Shown here piece after piece: positions 8,666-20,380 of a DNA stretch of 64,000 nucleotides. The notes under the pieces were generated by a model that saw only the letters and a program-made list of their open reading frames with translations, was not told the origin of the DNA and did not search any database. The DNA is taken from contig NZ_CP084758.1 of NCBI RefSeq assembly GCF_020535565.1, positions 2,989,001 to 3,053,000 of the forward strand. The letters run 5' to 3'. Position 1 is the first letter of the stretch, and each line of letters begins with the position of its first letter. The position numbers and the translations under genes were made by a program. This stretch comes from Shinella sp. XGS7 (GTDB lineage Bacteria; Pseudomonadota; Gammaproteobacteria; Burkholderiales; Burkholderiaceae_C).

Positions 8666-9424
8666 TCAGTCGCCGGCGCCTTCGCGGCGCTGCCACTGCC
8701 CGTCGACCAGCAGCTCGTGCGGTCCGAAGCGGGCCTTGTAGGCCATCTTCTGGCTCTCGGCGATCCAGTAGCCCAGGTAGAGATGGCTCAGGCCCAGGCG
8801 CCGGGTCTGCTCGATCTGCCACAGCACGTTGTAGCTGCCGTAGCTGTTGCGGCCCTCGGGCTCGTAGAAGGTGTAGACGGCCGAAAGGCCGTCGCTCAGC
8901 ACGTCCAGGATGGAGACCATGCGCAGCCGGCCTTCGCCGGCCTCGGCCTCGGGGCCGGCGGGTTCGCGGAACTCCACCAGGCGCGAGTTGATGCGGCTTT
9001 GCAACAGGAACTGGGTGTACTGGTCCACGCTGTCATGGTCCATGCCGCCGCCGCTGTGGCGCCCGGCCTGGTAGCGCAGATAGAGCTGGTAATGCTCGTC
9101 GCTGTAGGTCAGGCGCATCACCCGGGTCTGCAAGGCCTCGTGCTGGCGCCAGGCGCGGCGCTGGCTGCGCGAGGGCTGGAAGTCGGCCACCGGGATGCGC
9201 ATGGGCACGCAGGCCTTGCAGCCGTCGCAATAGGGCCGGTAGGTGAAGAGGCCGCTGCGGCGAAAGCCCGCTTCCACCAGGCCGGAGTAGGCGTCGGCAT
9301 GGATCAGGTGGCTGGGCGTGGCCACCTGCGAGCGCGCCTGTCGGTCCGGCAGATAGCTGCAGGGGTAGGGCGCGGTCGCATAGAACTGCAGCTGGGACAG
9401 CGGTAGTTCCTTGGGATGGGTCAC
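8666..9424 (-). CDS. bpt: Aspartate/glutamate leucyltransferase (N-degron pathway)
   Basis: 252 residues. Transfers leucine from Leu-tRNA to proteins with N-terminal Asp or Glu, marking them for ClpS/ClpAP degradation. It shows the family N-terminal Cys cluster ([14 protein letters not shown], about residues 65-78) and the C-terminal GNAT-like segment [19 protein letters not shown]. The start is GTG and overlaps the stop of aat (GTGA), so translation is coupled to aat. The pair covers the two bacterial destabilising-residue pathways in one operon. Confidence 0.93.
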   Translation of the reverse strand: MTHPKELPLSQLQFYATAPYPCSYLPDRQARSQVATPSHLIHADAYSGLVEAGFRRSGLFTYRPYCDGCKACVPMRIPVADFQPSRSQRRAWRQHEALQTRVMRLTYSDEHYQLYLRYQAGRHSGGGMDHDSVDQYTQFLLQSRINSRLVEFREPAGPEAEAGEGRLRMVSILDVLSDGLSAVYTFYEPEGRNSYGSYNVLWQIEQTRRLGLSHLYLGYWIAESQKMAYKARFGPHELLVDGQWQRREGAGD

Positions 9425-10221
9425 GGTGGGGGCTCCCTCAGGCTGGCAGCTGCGGATTCTGCGTCAAAGGCGCCCAGCTCGTCCCAGAGGGCCGGCTCGA
9501 AACGCCAGGCCGCGGCGGGCAGGGGACCGGCCTCGCCAATCGCCGCCTGCAGATGGGCCTGGAAGGCGCTGCGTGGCACCTCGGCCGCACCGAGCGAGGC
9601 CAGGTGGCGGGTGTTCTGCTGGCAGTCTATCCAGGGGATGCGGTGGCGCCGGCACAGGCAAACCAGGGCCGCCAGTGCGATCTTGGAGGCATCGGTGCGG
9701 CGCATGAACATGGATTCGCCAAAGAACATGCGGCCCAGGTTCACGCCATAGAGCCCGCCCGCCAGCTCGCCGTCCACCCAGGTCTCCACGCTGTGCACCG
9801 CGCCGCGCTCGCGCGCCCAGCGTTGGTAGGCGGCCTGCATCTCGGGCAGGATCCAGGTGCCGTTCTGGCCCTCGCGCGGCGTCTCGGCGCAGGCCTGCAG
9901 CACCCGGGGCAGGGTGCTGTCCACCCGGATCTCGCAGCCGGGCGTGGCGCGGAACTTCGCGATGGTCTTGCGCAGCGAGCGGCTGAGCTTGAAGTGCCGC
10001 GTCTGCAGCACCATGCGCGGCTCGGGCGACCACCACAGAATGGGCTGGCCGGGGCCGTACCAGGGAAAGATGCCGCGGCGGTAGGCGGCCTCCAGCCGGG
10101 CGGGACCCAGGTCGCCGCCGGCGGCCAGCAGGCCCGGCGCCTCGGAGGCGGGCCCCAGGGCCTGCTCCGGCGGCGGGAACTCCAGCGAAGACTCTTGCAG
10201 CCAGTCGATCATCGGCTTCAT
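9421..10221 (-). CDS. aat: Leucyl/phenylalanyl-tRNA--protein transferase
   Basis: 266 residues from [15 protein letters not shown] at 10212 is an equally possible start. Adds Leu or Phe to N-terminal Lys or Arg. Family signatures are [22 protein letters not shown], split here as RRGIFPWY (about 48-55) and WWSPEPRMV (about 63-71), then [18 protein letters not shown] and [16 protein letters not shown]. Upstream reading-frame extension runs through the divergent yffB-like gene and is not credible. The start codon lies only 15 bases from the divergent start at 10237. Overlaps bpt by 4 bases. Confidence 0.95.
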   Translation of the reverse strand: MKPMIDWLQESSLEFPPPEQALGPASEAPGLLAAGGDLGPARLEAAYRRGIFPWYGPGQPILWWSPEPRMVLQTRHFKLSRSLRKTIAKFRATPGCEIRVDSTLPRVLQACAETPREGQNGTWILPEMQAAYQRWARERGAVHSVETWVDGELAGGLYGVNLGRMFFGESMFMRRTDASKIALAALVCLCRRHRIPWIDCQQNTRHLASLGAAEVPRSAFQAHLQAAIGEAGPLPAAAWRFEPALWDELGAFDAESAAASLREPPP

Positions 10222-10236
10222 GGTAGCGTGTCGCCC

Positions 10237-10593
10237 ATGAAGAACAGCATCACCGTTTACGGGATTCCGAATTGCGACACGGTCAAGCGCGCCCGCGCCT
10301 GGCTGGATGAGCAGGGACTGGCCTACCAGTTCCACGATTACAAGAAGGCCGGCGTGCCCGCGGACCTGCTGCCGCGCTGGATGGCCGAACTGGGCTGGGA
10401 CAAGGTGATCAACCGCGCCGGCACCACCTGGCGCAAGCTGGACGAGGCCACCAAGGCCGGCGTGAGCGATGCGGCCAGCGCCGCCGCTCTGGCCCAGGCC
10501 CAGCCTAGCGTGATCAAGCGCCCCCTGGTGCAATGGGCGGACGGCCGCCTGAGCCTGGGCTTCACGCCCGAACTGTTCAAGGAGCATGCCTGA
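10237..10593 (+). CDS. ArsC-family reductase (YffB/Spx-like)
   Basis: 118 residues, thioredoxin-like fold of the ArsC/Spx family. YGIPNCDTVKRARAWL carries a single Cys (C14) at the active-site position, and NRAGTTWRKL and SVIKRPLVQW are the family signatures. These YffB-type proteins are thought to be glutathione-dependent reductases. Arsenate reduction is not implied. Its stop shares one base with the ATG of the riboflavin synthase gene (TGATG), so the two are probably cotranscribed. Confidence 0.9.
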   Translation: MKNSITVYGIPNCDTVKRARAWLDEQGLAYQFHDYKKAGVPADLLPRWMAELGWDKVINRAGTTWRKLDEATKAGVSDAASAAALAQAQPSVIKRPLVQWADGRLSLGFTPELFKEHA

Positions 10594-11312
10594 TGTTCAC
10601 CGGCATCGTCCAAGGGCTGGCCCAGGTGGCCGCCATCACAGAAAAACCCGGCCTGACCAGCTTCACCCTGGCCTTTCCCGAGGGCTTCTGCGAGGGCCTG
10701 GAGATCGGCGCCAGCGTGGCCTGCGACGGCGTCTGCCTGACCGTCACCGCGCTCAAGGGCCCGAACGCGGCCGATTTCGACGTGATGCAGCAGAGCCTCA
10801 AGCTCACCACGCTGGCGGGCCTGAAGCAGGGCAGTGCGCTCAATGTGGAGCGGGCCGCCAAGGAAGGCGCCGAGATCGGCGGCCACCCGCTCTCGGGCCA
10901 TGTGGACTTCATGGCCACGCTGGAGAGCGTGCGCCGGCCCGAGAACAACCATGTGATGCGCATCCGCGTGCCCGCACCCTGGATGCGCTACATCTTCGCC
11001 AAGGGCTATATCGCCATTAACGGTGCCAGCCTCACGGTGGCCGAGGCCGGACGGGAGAGCGGCGGCGCGGGCTGGTTCGAGGTCTGGCTGATTCCCGAGA
11101 CCCTGCGCATGACCAGCTTCGGCGAGAAGCAGCCGGGTGATGCGCTCAATATCGAGATCGAGCGCTCCACCCAGGTCTTTGTGGACACGGTGCGCGACGC
11201 CATCGACGAGCGCCTAGGCCCCCTGCTGCCGGCGCTGGAGAAGCTGCTGGCCGCCAGCGGCCAGAGCCTGGACGCCCTGGCCGAGCCGGTCAAGCTGCCC
11301 GGCCGGTCCTGA
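10593..11312 (+). CDS. ribE: Riboflavin synthase, alpha subunit
   Basis: 239 residues, somewhat longer than the usual 200-215. Dismutates two 6,7-dimethyl-8-ribityllumazines to riboflavin. It shows the N-terminal MFTGIVQG, the first-barrel motif VACDGVCLTVTAL and the second-repeat motif IAINGASLTVAEA, which mark the two homologous lumazine-binding barrels. It is not next to ribD, ribBA or ribH. I saw no FMN riboswitch upstream, since the upstream DNA is the yffB-like coding sequence. The TGA stop abuts the stop of the convergent aconitase gene with no gap (TGATCA). Confidence 0.93.
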   Translation: MFTGIVQGLAQVAAITEKPGLTSFTLAFPEGFCEGLEIGASVACDGVCLTVTALKGPNAADFDVMQQSLKLTTLAGLKQGSALNVERAAKEGAEIGGHPLSGHVDFMATLESVRRPENNHVMRIRVPAPWMRYIFAKGYIAINGASLTVAEAGRESGGAGWFEVWLIPETLRMTSFGEKQPGDALNIEIERSTQVFVDTVRDAIDERLGPLLPALEKLLAASGQSLDALAEPVKLPGRS

Positions 11313-14024
11313 TCAGGCCGCGAGCAGCTGGCGCAGCACGAAGGGGAGGATGCCGCCGTGGCGGTAGTACTCCACCTCGATGGGCGTGTCGATGCGCAGG
11401 ATCAGCGCCCGCTCGAAGCGGCTGCCGTCGGCGCGGGTGACCACCAGGGTGGCTTCGCGCTGGGGCTTGAGCGCGCCCTCGAGGCGGATGTCGATCAGCT
11501 CGTCGCCCTTGAGCCCCAGGCTCTCCCAGCTGTCGCCGGCCTTGAACTGCAGGGGCACGACGCCCATGCCGACCAGGTTGGAACGATGGATGCGCTCGAA
11601 GGACTGCGCCACCACGGCCTTGACGCCGAGCAGGTTCGTACCCTTGGCCGCCCAGTCGCGCGAGGAGCCGTTGCCGTATTCGACGCCGGCGAAGATGACG
11701 AGCGGAACGCCCTCGGCCTTATACTTCATGGCCGCATCGTAGATCGACATCTCTTCCTTGGACGGATAGTGGATGGTGTAGCCACCTTCCTTGCCGTTCG
11801 GGCCGAGCATGTGGTTACGGATGCGGATATTGGCGAAGGTGCCGCGCATCATGACTTCATGGTTGCCGCGGCGCGTGCCGTACTGGTTGAAGTCCGCGAC
11901 CGCCACGCCGTTGCCCGTAAGGTACGCGCCGGCCGGCGAGGCCGCCTTGATCGAACCGGCCGGGGAGATGTGGTCGGTGGTGATCTTGTCGCCGAAGAGA
12001 CCGAGGACGCGCGCGCCCTGCACGCCGGCGGCCGTGAACACCGGCTCCTGCGTGAAGCCATGGAAGAAGGGCGGCTGCGCGATGTACGTGCTCTGGGGCC
12101 AGTTGTAGACCTGACCTTCCACGCCCTTGATGGCCTGCCAGAGCTTGCCTGGCTTCTTGTCCACCTGCTCGTAGTTCTGCTTGAAGGCCTTGGGGTTCAT
12201 CGCGTACTTCATCAGCGCGTAGACCTCCTCGCTCGTGGGCCAGATATCGCCCAGGTAGATGGGCTTGCCCTTCTTGCCCAGGCCCACCGGCTGCGTCATC
12301 AGGTCCACCGTCACATTGCCGGCGAGCGCGTAGGCGACGACGAGCGGCGGCGAGGCGAGATAGTTCGCCTGCACGTCCGGCGAGATGCGGCCTTCGAAGT
12401 TGCGGTTGCCCGAGAGCACGCCGGCGGCGATCAGGCCCTTGTCGTTGATCGTCTTGGAGATCGGCGCCGGCAGCGGGCCGGAATTGCCGATGCAGGTCGT
12501 GCAGCCGAAGCCGACGAGGTTGAAGCCGAGCTTGTCGAGGTCGGCCTGCAGGCCCGACTTGGCGAGGTATTCGCCGACGACCTGCGATCCCGGTGCCAGC
12601 GAGGTCTTGACCCACGGCTTCGTCTTCAGGCCCTTGGCGACCGCGTTGCGGGCGAGCAGGCCGGCGGCGATAAGGACCGACGGGTTGGACGTGTTGGTGC
12701 AGGAGGTGATGGCGGCGATCAGCACATCGCCGTTGCGGATGTCCAGGCCGCCCGTGGTCTTGAAGACCTGGCCCAGCTTCTCGGCGGGCTGGTTGAAGCC
12801 GTTCTCGGCCACCGGCTTGCTGAAGAGCTCGCTGAACTTGCTGGAGAGATGGCCGATCTCGATGCGGTCCTGCGGGCGCTTGGGGCCGGCCAGGGAGGGC
12901 GCCACCGTGCCCAGGTCCAGCTTGATCACGGCGCTGTAGTCGATCTCGCCGGCCTTGGGAATGCCGAAGAGTTCCTGGGCCTTGAAATAGGCCTCGAAGG
13001 CTTCGATCTCCTTGCCCGTGCGGCCGGTGCCGCGGAAGTAGTCCAGGGTCTTGTCGTCCACCGGGAAGAAGCCCATGGTGGCGCCGTACTCGGGGGCCAT
13101 GTTCGCGATGGTGGCGCGGTCGGGCACCGAGAGGCTTTCCGTGCCCTCGCCGAAGAACTCCACGAACTTGCCCACCACCTTGGCCTGGCGCAGGATCTCG
13201 GTGACGGTGAGCACGAGGTCGGTCGCCGTGACGCCTTCCTTGAGCTTTCCGGTGAGCTTGAAGCCGATGACCTCGGGCAGCAGCATGGAGACCGGCTGGC
13301 CGAGCATGGCGGCTTCCGCCTCGATGCCGCCCACGCCCCAGCCGAGAACGCCGAGGCCGTTGATCATGGTCGTGTGGCTGTCCGTGCCGACACAGGTATC
13401 CGGGTAGGCGATGATCTCGCCGTCTTCTTCCTTGGTCCAAACCGTCTGGCCCAGATATTCCAGATTGACCTGGTGACAGATGCCGGTGCCCGGGGGAACG
13501 ACGCGGAAGTTCTGGAACGCCTGCTGGCCCCACTTGAGGAAGCGGTAGCGCTCGCCGTTGCGCTGGTATTCCAGCTTCATGTTCAGGTCCAGGGCGCGCT
13601 TGTTGCCGTAGTGGTCGATCATGACCGAGTGGTCCACCACCAGGTCCACGGGCACCAGGGGTTCGATGGCCTTGGGGTTCTTGCCCTGGGCCGCCGCCAC
13701 ATTGCGCATGGCCGCCAGATCTGTCAAGAGGGGCACGCCGGTGAAGTCCTGCAGCACCACGCGGGCCACGACAAAGGGGATCTCCTCGTTGCGCGCGGCA
13801 TTGGGCGCCCAGTTGGCCAGCTGGGCTACATGCTCGGGCGCGACCTTCTGGCCGTCGCAGTTGCGCAGCACCGACTCCAGCACGATGCGCAGCGAGACCG
13901 GCAGGCGCTTCACATTGGGGTAGCGCTGGGCCAGGCGGGGCAGGGAGTAGAAGGCGCCTCTGCGGCCCGAGGCGGTGCTGAACTCGCTGAGGGTCTCGGC
14001 AAAGGCGTGCTGCGGGCTGGGCAT
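11313..14024 (-). CDS. acnA: Aconitate hydratase A, with mosaic codon usage
   Basis: 903 residues from MPSPQHAF. The ATG follows AGGAGA at a 6-base spacing. Interconverts citrate and isocitrate in the TCA cycle. The [4Fe-4S] cysteines are present in [11 protein letters not shown] and [11 protein letters not shown], and the C-terminal swivel domain has [14 protein letters not shown]. Odd: about 11550-12730 and about 13190-13520 use GTC/CTC/ACG codons (all 6 Val codons in 12481-12720 are GTC; 6 of 10 Leu codons are CTC or CTT). In 13612-13740, 6 of 7 Val codons are GTG, as in neighbouring genes. The protein itself is intact. See findings. Confidence 0.97.
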   Translation of the reverse strand: MPSPQHAFAETLSEFSTASGRRGAFYSLPRLAQRYPNVKRLPVSLRIVLESVLRNCDGQKVAPEHVAQLANWAPNAARNEEIPFVVARVVLQDFTGVPLLTDLAAMRNVAAAQGKNPKAIEPLVPVDLVVDHSVMIDHYGNKRALDLNMKLEYQRNGERYRFLKWGQQAFQNFRVVPPGTGICHQVNLEYLGQTVWTKEEDGEIIAYPDTCVGTDSHTTMINGLGVLGWGVGGIEAEAAMLGQPVSMLLPEVIGFKLTGKLKEGVTATDLVLTVTEILRQAKVVGKFVEFFGEGTESLSVPDRATIANMAPEYGATMGFFPVDDKTLDYFRGTGRTGKEIEAFEAYFKAQELFGIPKAGEIDYSAVIKLDLGTVAPSLAGPKRPQDRIEIGHLSSKFSELFSKPVAENGFNQPAEKLGQVFKTTGGLDIRNGDVLIAAITSCTNTSNPSVLIAAGLLARNAVAKGLKTKPWVKTSLAPGSQVVGEYLAKSGLQADLDKLGFNLVGFGCTTCIGNSGPLPAPISKTINDKGLIAAGVLSGNRNFEGRISPDVQANYLASPPLVVAYALAGNVTVDLMTQPVGLGKKGKPIYLGDIWPTSEEVYALMKYAMNPKAFKQNYEQVDKKPGKLWQAIKGVEGQVYNWPQSTYIAQPPFFHGFTQEPVFTAAGVQGARVLGLFGDKITTDHISPAGSIKAASPAGAYLTGNGVAVADFNQYGTRRGNHEVMMRGTFANIRIRNHMLGPNGKEGGYTIHYPSKEEMSIYDAAMKYKAEGVPLVIFAGVEYGNGSSRDWAAKGTNLLGVKAVVAQSFERIHRSNLVGMGVVPLQFKAGDSWESLGLKGDELIDIRLEGALKPQREATLVVTRADGSRFERALILRIDTPIEVEYYRHGGILPFVLRQLLAA

Positions 14025-14219
14025 GAAGCTTCTCCTGGCGTAAGAAGGGTGAGCAATGGTGAAGGGGAAACACGGGCGCAATGTCCGGCCCCGATTGTGT
14101 GGCGCAGCAACGCGGCTTCCAAGCGCCTCAAGCGGGGCCGAGCTCGTAAGGAATGGTATCGGGCGTCAGCCCGCCGCGTCGTGACACGTTGAAAGAGCCT
14201 GATCAGAAGGAGAAGAATC

Positions 14220-14714
14220 ATGTCCACAAGCACCAAGCGCGCCGCCGCCGTCCTGGGCTTGCTGGCCGGGGCGCTGTTCGCCCAGGCCGCCAGCGCGGCC
14301 GATGTGGGGGTCTCCATCCGCGTGGGCGAGCCGGGCTTTTACGGCCGCATCGACATCGGCAATATGCCGCGCCCCCAGCTCATCTACGCCGAGCCGGTCT
14401 ATGTGCAGCGCCAGCCCCGGGTGGTGTACGAGCCCATCTATCTGCGCGTGCCGCCCGGCCATGAGCGCCACTGGAGCAAGCATTGCGCCCGCTACGGCGC
14501 CTGCGGCCGGCCGGTCTACTTTGTGCGCGACAGCTGGTATCGCGATGTCTATGCGCCCCAGTACCGCCGCGAGCATGGCGAGCGCCGCGACTGGGATGAT
14601 CGTCGCGGCCGCGGGGATGGCCGTGGGGACGGGCGCTGGGATGATCGCCGTGACGATCGTGGTCCCGGTCATGGGCACGGCCGCGATCACAGCCGCGGCC
14701 ATCGCCACGATTGA
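14220..14714 (+). CDS. Secreted hypothetical protein with Arg/Asp/Gly/His-rich tail
   Basis: 164 residues. The signal peptide is clear (KRAAAVLGLLAGALFAQAASA, cleavage about residue 27). The mature part begins DVGVSIRVGEPGFYG and has a Tyr/Pro-rich middle with PVYVQRQPRV, two Cys (about 83 and 90) and a low-complexity RDDRG/RGDGR tail ending in His-rich HGHGRD. This type of periplasmic or cell-envelope protein is common in Burkholderiales and has no assigned function that I know. A strong RBS (AGAAGGAG) precedes the ATG. It is divergent from aconitase and convergent with the pyrimidine locus. Confidence 0.8.
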   Translation: MSTSTKRAAAVLGLLAGALFAQAASAADVGVSIRVGEPGFYGRIDIGNMPRPQLIYAEPVYVQRQPRVVYEPIYLRVPPGHERHWSKHCARYGACGRPVYFVRDSWYRDVYAPQYRREHGERRDWDDRRGRGDGRGDGRWDDRRDDRGPGHGHGRDHSRGHRHD

Positions 14715-14738
14715 GGCGACGCCGCCCGCCTATCCGCG

Positions 14739-15992
14739 CTAGCCTGCCACCACGCCGGCCCGCTCCAGCATGGCATGCAGCAGCACATTGCAGCCGGCCG
14801 TGATGTGTTCGGGCTGGGCGTCTTCGATCTCGTTGTGGCTGATGCCGTCCTTGCAGGGGATGAAGATCATGCCGGCCGGGGCCAGGCGCGCCATATAGAC
14901 GGCGTCGTGCCCGGCGCCCGAGACCACGGGCATGCTGGTGTAGCCCAGGGCCTCGGCCGCCTGGGCCACCGCGGCCACGCAATCGGGGTGGAAGGGCTGG
15001 GCCGGGTAGGCGCTCACCGGCTGGATCTCGATGGCCAGACCGGTCTCCACCGCCAGGCGGCTGGCCACGGCGCGGATATCGGCATCCATGGCCTCGCAGA
15101 GCGCATCGCTGGCATTGCGCAGATCAATGCTGAACTTGACCCGGCCCGGGATCACATTGCGGCTGTTCGGGTGGACCTGCACCATGCCCACGGTGCCGCG
15201 CCCATGGGGCGGGTGCCGGTGGGCGCAGGCCACCACCTCCTGCATCAGCCGTGACGCCACCTGCAGCGCGTCGCGGCGCAGGGCCATGGGCGTGGGGCCG
15301 GCATGGGCCTCCATGCCGGTGACGGTGCAGTCGTACCAGCGTATGCCCAGCACCCCGGTCACCACGCCGATGGTCTTGCCATGGTCTTCTAGCACCGGGC
15401 CCTGCTCGATATGGGTCTCGAAATAGCTGCCGATGGGGTGCTCGCCCGGCTCCTCCTCGCCGATATAGCCGATGCGCGCCAGTTCCTGCTGCACCGACTT
15501 GCCCTCGGTGTCCGTGGCGGCATAGGCATGCTCCAGGGAGAAGGCCTTGGCGAAGACGCCCGAGCCCATCATCACCGGCACGAAGCGCGAACCCTCCTCA
15601 TTGGTCCAGAAAGCCACCTCGATGGGCGCCTCGGTCTCGATGCCCAGATCGTTGAGCGTGCGCACCACTTCCAGGCCGGCCAGCACGCCGTAGTTGCCGT
15701 CGAACTTGCCGCCGGTGGGCTGGGTGTCGATATGGCTGCCGGTCATCACCGGGGGCAGGGCGCTGTTGCGGCCCGCGCGGCGCATGAAGACATTGCCGAT
15801 CTTGTCCACCGTGACCGTCATGCCGGCCTCGCGCGCCCAGCGGGTGACGAGGTCGCGGCCTTGCTGATCCAGGGTGGTGAGGGCCAGGCGGCAGACGCCA
15901 CCCTTCTCGGTGGCGCCGATGCGGGCCAGCTCCATCAGCGAGTCCCAGAGACGCTGGCCGTTGACGCGAAGTTCGGGGCGTGGGTTGTTCAT
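14739..15992 (-). CDS. Zn-dependent hydrolase, beta-ureidopropionase / N-carbamoyl amidase type
   Basis: 417 residues, M20 peptidase family (HyuC/AmaB/PydC-like). Chosen start MNNPRPELRVNGQRL. Metal and active-site motifs: TGSHIDTQPTGGKFDGNYG, TNEEGSRFVP and ETHIEQGPVLE, plus a late conserved His in SHNEI. In this locus it should convert N-carbamoyl-beta-alanine to beta-alanine, CO2 and ammonia, the last step of reductive uracil degradation. That substrate is inferred from the neighbours. It is the last gene of the minus-strand operon and starts 13 bases after the dihydropyrimidinase gene. Confidence 0.92.
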   Translation of the reverse strand: MNNPRPELRVNGQRLWDSLMELARIGATEKGGVCRLALTTLDQQGRDLVTRWAREAGMTVTVDKIGNVFMRRAGRNSALPPVMTGSHIDTQPTGGKFDGNYGVLAGLEVVRTLNDLGIETEAPIEVAFWTNEEGSRFVPVMMGSGVFAKAFSLEHAYAATDTEGKSVQQELARIGYIGEEEPGEHPIGSYFETHIEQGPVLEDHGKTIGVVTGVLGIRWYDCTVTGMEAHAGPTPMALRRDALQVASRLMQEVVACAHRHPPHGRGTVGMVQVHPNSRNVIPGRVKFSIDLRNASDALCEAMDADIRAVASRLAVETGLAIEIQPVSAYPAQPFHPDCVAAVAQAAEALGYTSMPVVSGAGHDAVYMARLAPAGMIFIPCKDGISHNEIEDAQPEHITAGCNVLLHAMLERAGVVAG

Positions 15993-16005
15993 GTCTGGGT
16001 GCTCC

Positions 16006-18928
<2,923 letters not shown>

Positions 18929-19058
18929 GCGGTTTCTCCTTGAGTTGAGATCGGGAACACGTCAACAACAACAACAACCGGAAGCGAGCAATCTTTGTGC
19001 CGGAGCGCCGGGCCCGCCAGGGGGATGACCCGCCCCGACCCGACACCTGCCGCGGCGC

Positions 19059-20372
19059 TCAGGCGCTGCTGGCCGCGCGCATGGGGTTGTTGGGATGCGT
19101 GGTCCAGTTCGCGTACTCGGCGCTGACGGGCAGGCCGGTGCGCGCATCGATCTCGCCGGGCATCACACGGCGCATGGTGATGGTGTTGGGCACGGGGCAG
19201 ATGGAGACGCAGAGATTGCAGCCCACGCACTCGGCCTCGTTGACCTCGAAGTGGCGCTGGCCATCTTTCGTCGCAAAGATCGCCTGGTGCGAGGTGTCCT
19301 CGCAGGCGATGTGACAGCGGCCGCACTTGATGCAGGCATCCTGGTCGATGCGGGCCTTGGCGATATAGTTGAGGTTGAGGTACTGCCAGTCCGTGACATT
19401 CGGCACGGCGCGGCCGCAGATGTCGTCGAGATTGCGGTGACCCTTGGCGTCCATCCAGTCGGAAAGGCCGGAGATCATTTCCTGCACGATCTTGAAGCCG
19501 TAGGTCATGGCCGCGGTGCAGACCTGCACGTTGCCCGCGCCAAGCGCGAGGAACTCGGCGGCATCACGCCACGTCGTCACGCCGCCGATGCCGGAGATCG
19601 GCAGGCCGTAGGTTTCCGGGTCGCGGGCGATCTCGGCCACCATGTTGAGCGCGATGGGTTTTACCGCCGGGCCGCAATAGCCGCCATGGGTGCCCTTGCC
19701 GCCGACCGTCGGGTTCGGCGCGAAACTGTCGAGATCGACGGAGACGATGGAGTTGATCGTGTTGATCAGCGATACGGCGTCGGTGCCGCCGGCCTTGGCC
19801 GCACGGGCGGGCTTCCTGATGTCGGTGATGTTGGGCGTCAGCTTGGTGATGACGGGCATGCGCGTGTACTGCTTGCACCAGCGCACGACCATCTCGATAT
19901 ATTCCGGCACTTGGCCGACCGCCGCGCCCATGCCGCGCTCGGACATACCGTGCGGACAGCCGAAGTTGAGTTCGATGCCGTCCGCGCCGGTCTCCTCGAC
20001 CAGCGGCAGGATCGCCTTCCACTCCGCTTCCTCGCAGGGCACCATGATCGAGGCGATCAGCGCCCGGTCCGGCCAGTTCATCTTGACCTGCTTCATCTCG
20101 ATGAGATTGGTGTAGAGATCGCGGTCGGTGATGAGCTCGATATTGTTGAGGCCGAGGAGCCGGCGGTCGGGGCGCCCCAGGGCGCCGTAGCGCGGGCCGT
20201 TGACGTTGACGACCGGGGGGCCTTCCGAGCCGAGCGTCTTCCAGACCACGCCGCCCCAGCCCGCCTTGAAGGCGCGTTCGACATTGTAGGCCTTGTCGGT
20301 CGGCGGCGCGGAGGCGAGCCAGAACGGATTGGGCGACTTGATGCCGACGAAGTTGTTGCTGATGTCGGCCAT
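19059..20372 (-). CDS. preA: NAD-dependent dihydropyrimidine dehydrogenase, PreA subunit
   Basis: 437 residues. Flavin barrel (about 1-320; substrate loop GCPHGMSERGMGAAVGQ) plus C-terminal ferredoxin-like domain with CIKCGRCHIAC and CVGCNLCVSICP for two [4Fe-4S] clusters. With PreT it reduces uracil or thymine to the dihydro form. The whole gene, its junction with preT and the preT 3' end use codons unlike the flanking genes (GTC, ACG, TCG, occasional AGG and GTA). The protein reads like the rhizobial version, as far as I recall that family. Gene order and frame are intact. Confidence 0.95.
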   Translation of the reverse strand: MADISNNFVGIKSPNPFWLASAPPTDKAYNVERAFKAGWGGVVWKTLGSEGPPVVNVNGPRYGALGRPDRRLLGLNNIELITDRDLYTNLIEMKQVKMNWPDRALIASIMVPCEEAEWKAILPLVEETGADGIELNFGCPHGMSERGMGAAVGQVPEYIEMVVRWCKQYTRMPVITKLTPNITDIRKPARAAKAGGTDAVSLINTINSIVSVDLDSFAPNPTVGGKGTHGGYCGPAVKPIALNMVAEIARDPETYGLPISGIGGVTTWRDAAEFLALGAGNVQVCTAAMTYGFKIVQEMISGLSDWMDAKGHRNLDDICGRAVPNVTDWQYLNLNYIAKARIDQDACIKCGRCHIACEDTSHQAIFATKDGQRHFEVNEAECVGCNLCVSICPVPNTITMRRVMPGEIDARTGLPVSAEYANWTTHPNNPMRAASSA

Positions 20373-20380
20373 GGTGTGTC

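Noticed and set aside
9553-10236. Upstream extension of the yffB-like gene through aat
   Set aside because: The N-terminal extension reads antisense to aat. MKNSITVYGIPNC at 10237 is the family start.
10450-10600. FMN riboswitch before riboflavin synthase
   Set aside because: No conserved RFN-like stems; upstream DNA is the yffB-like coding sequence.
11358-14192. 944-residue open frame antisense to aconitase
   Set aside because: High GC suppresses stop codons on the opposite strand. The composition (His/Val/Gly/Ala-rich) has no domain, while acnA on the minus strand is complete.
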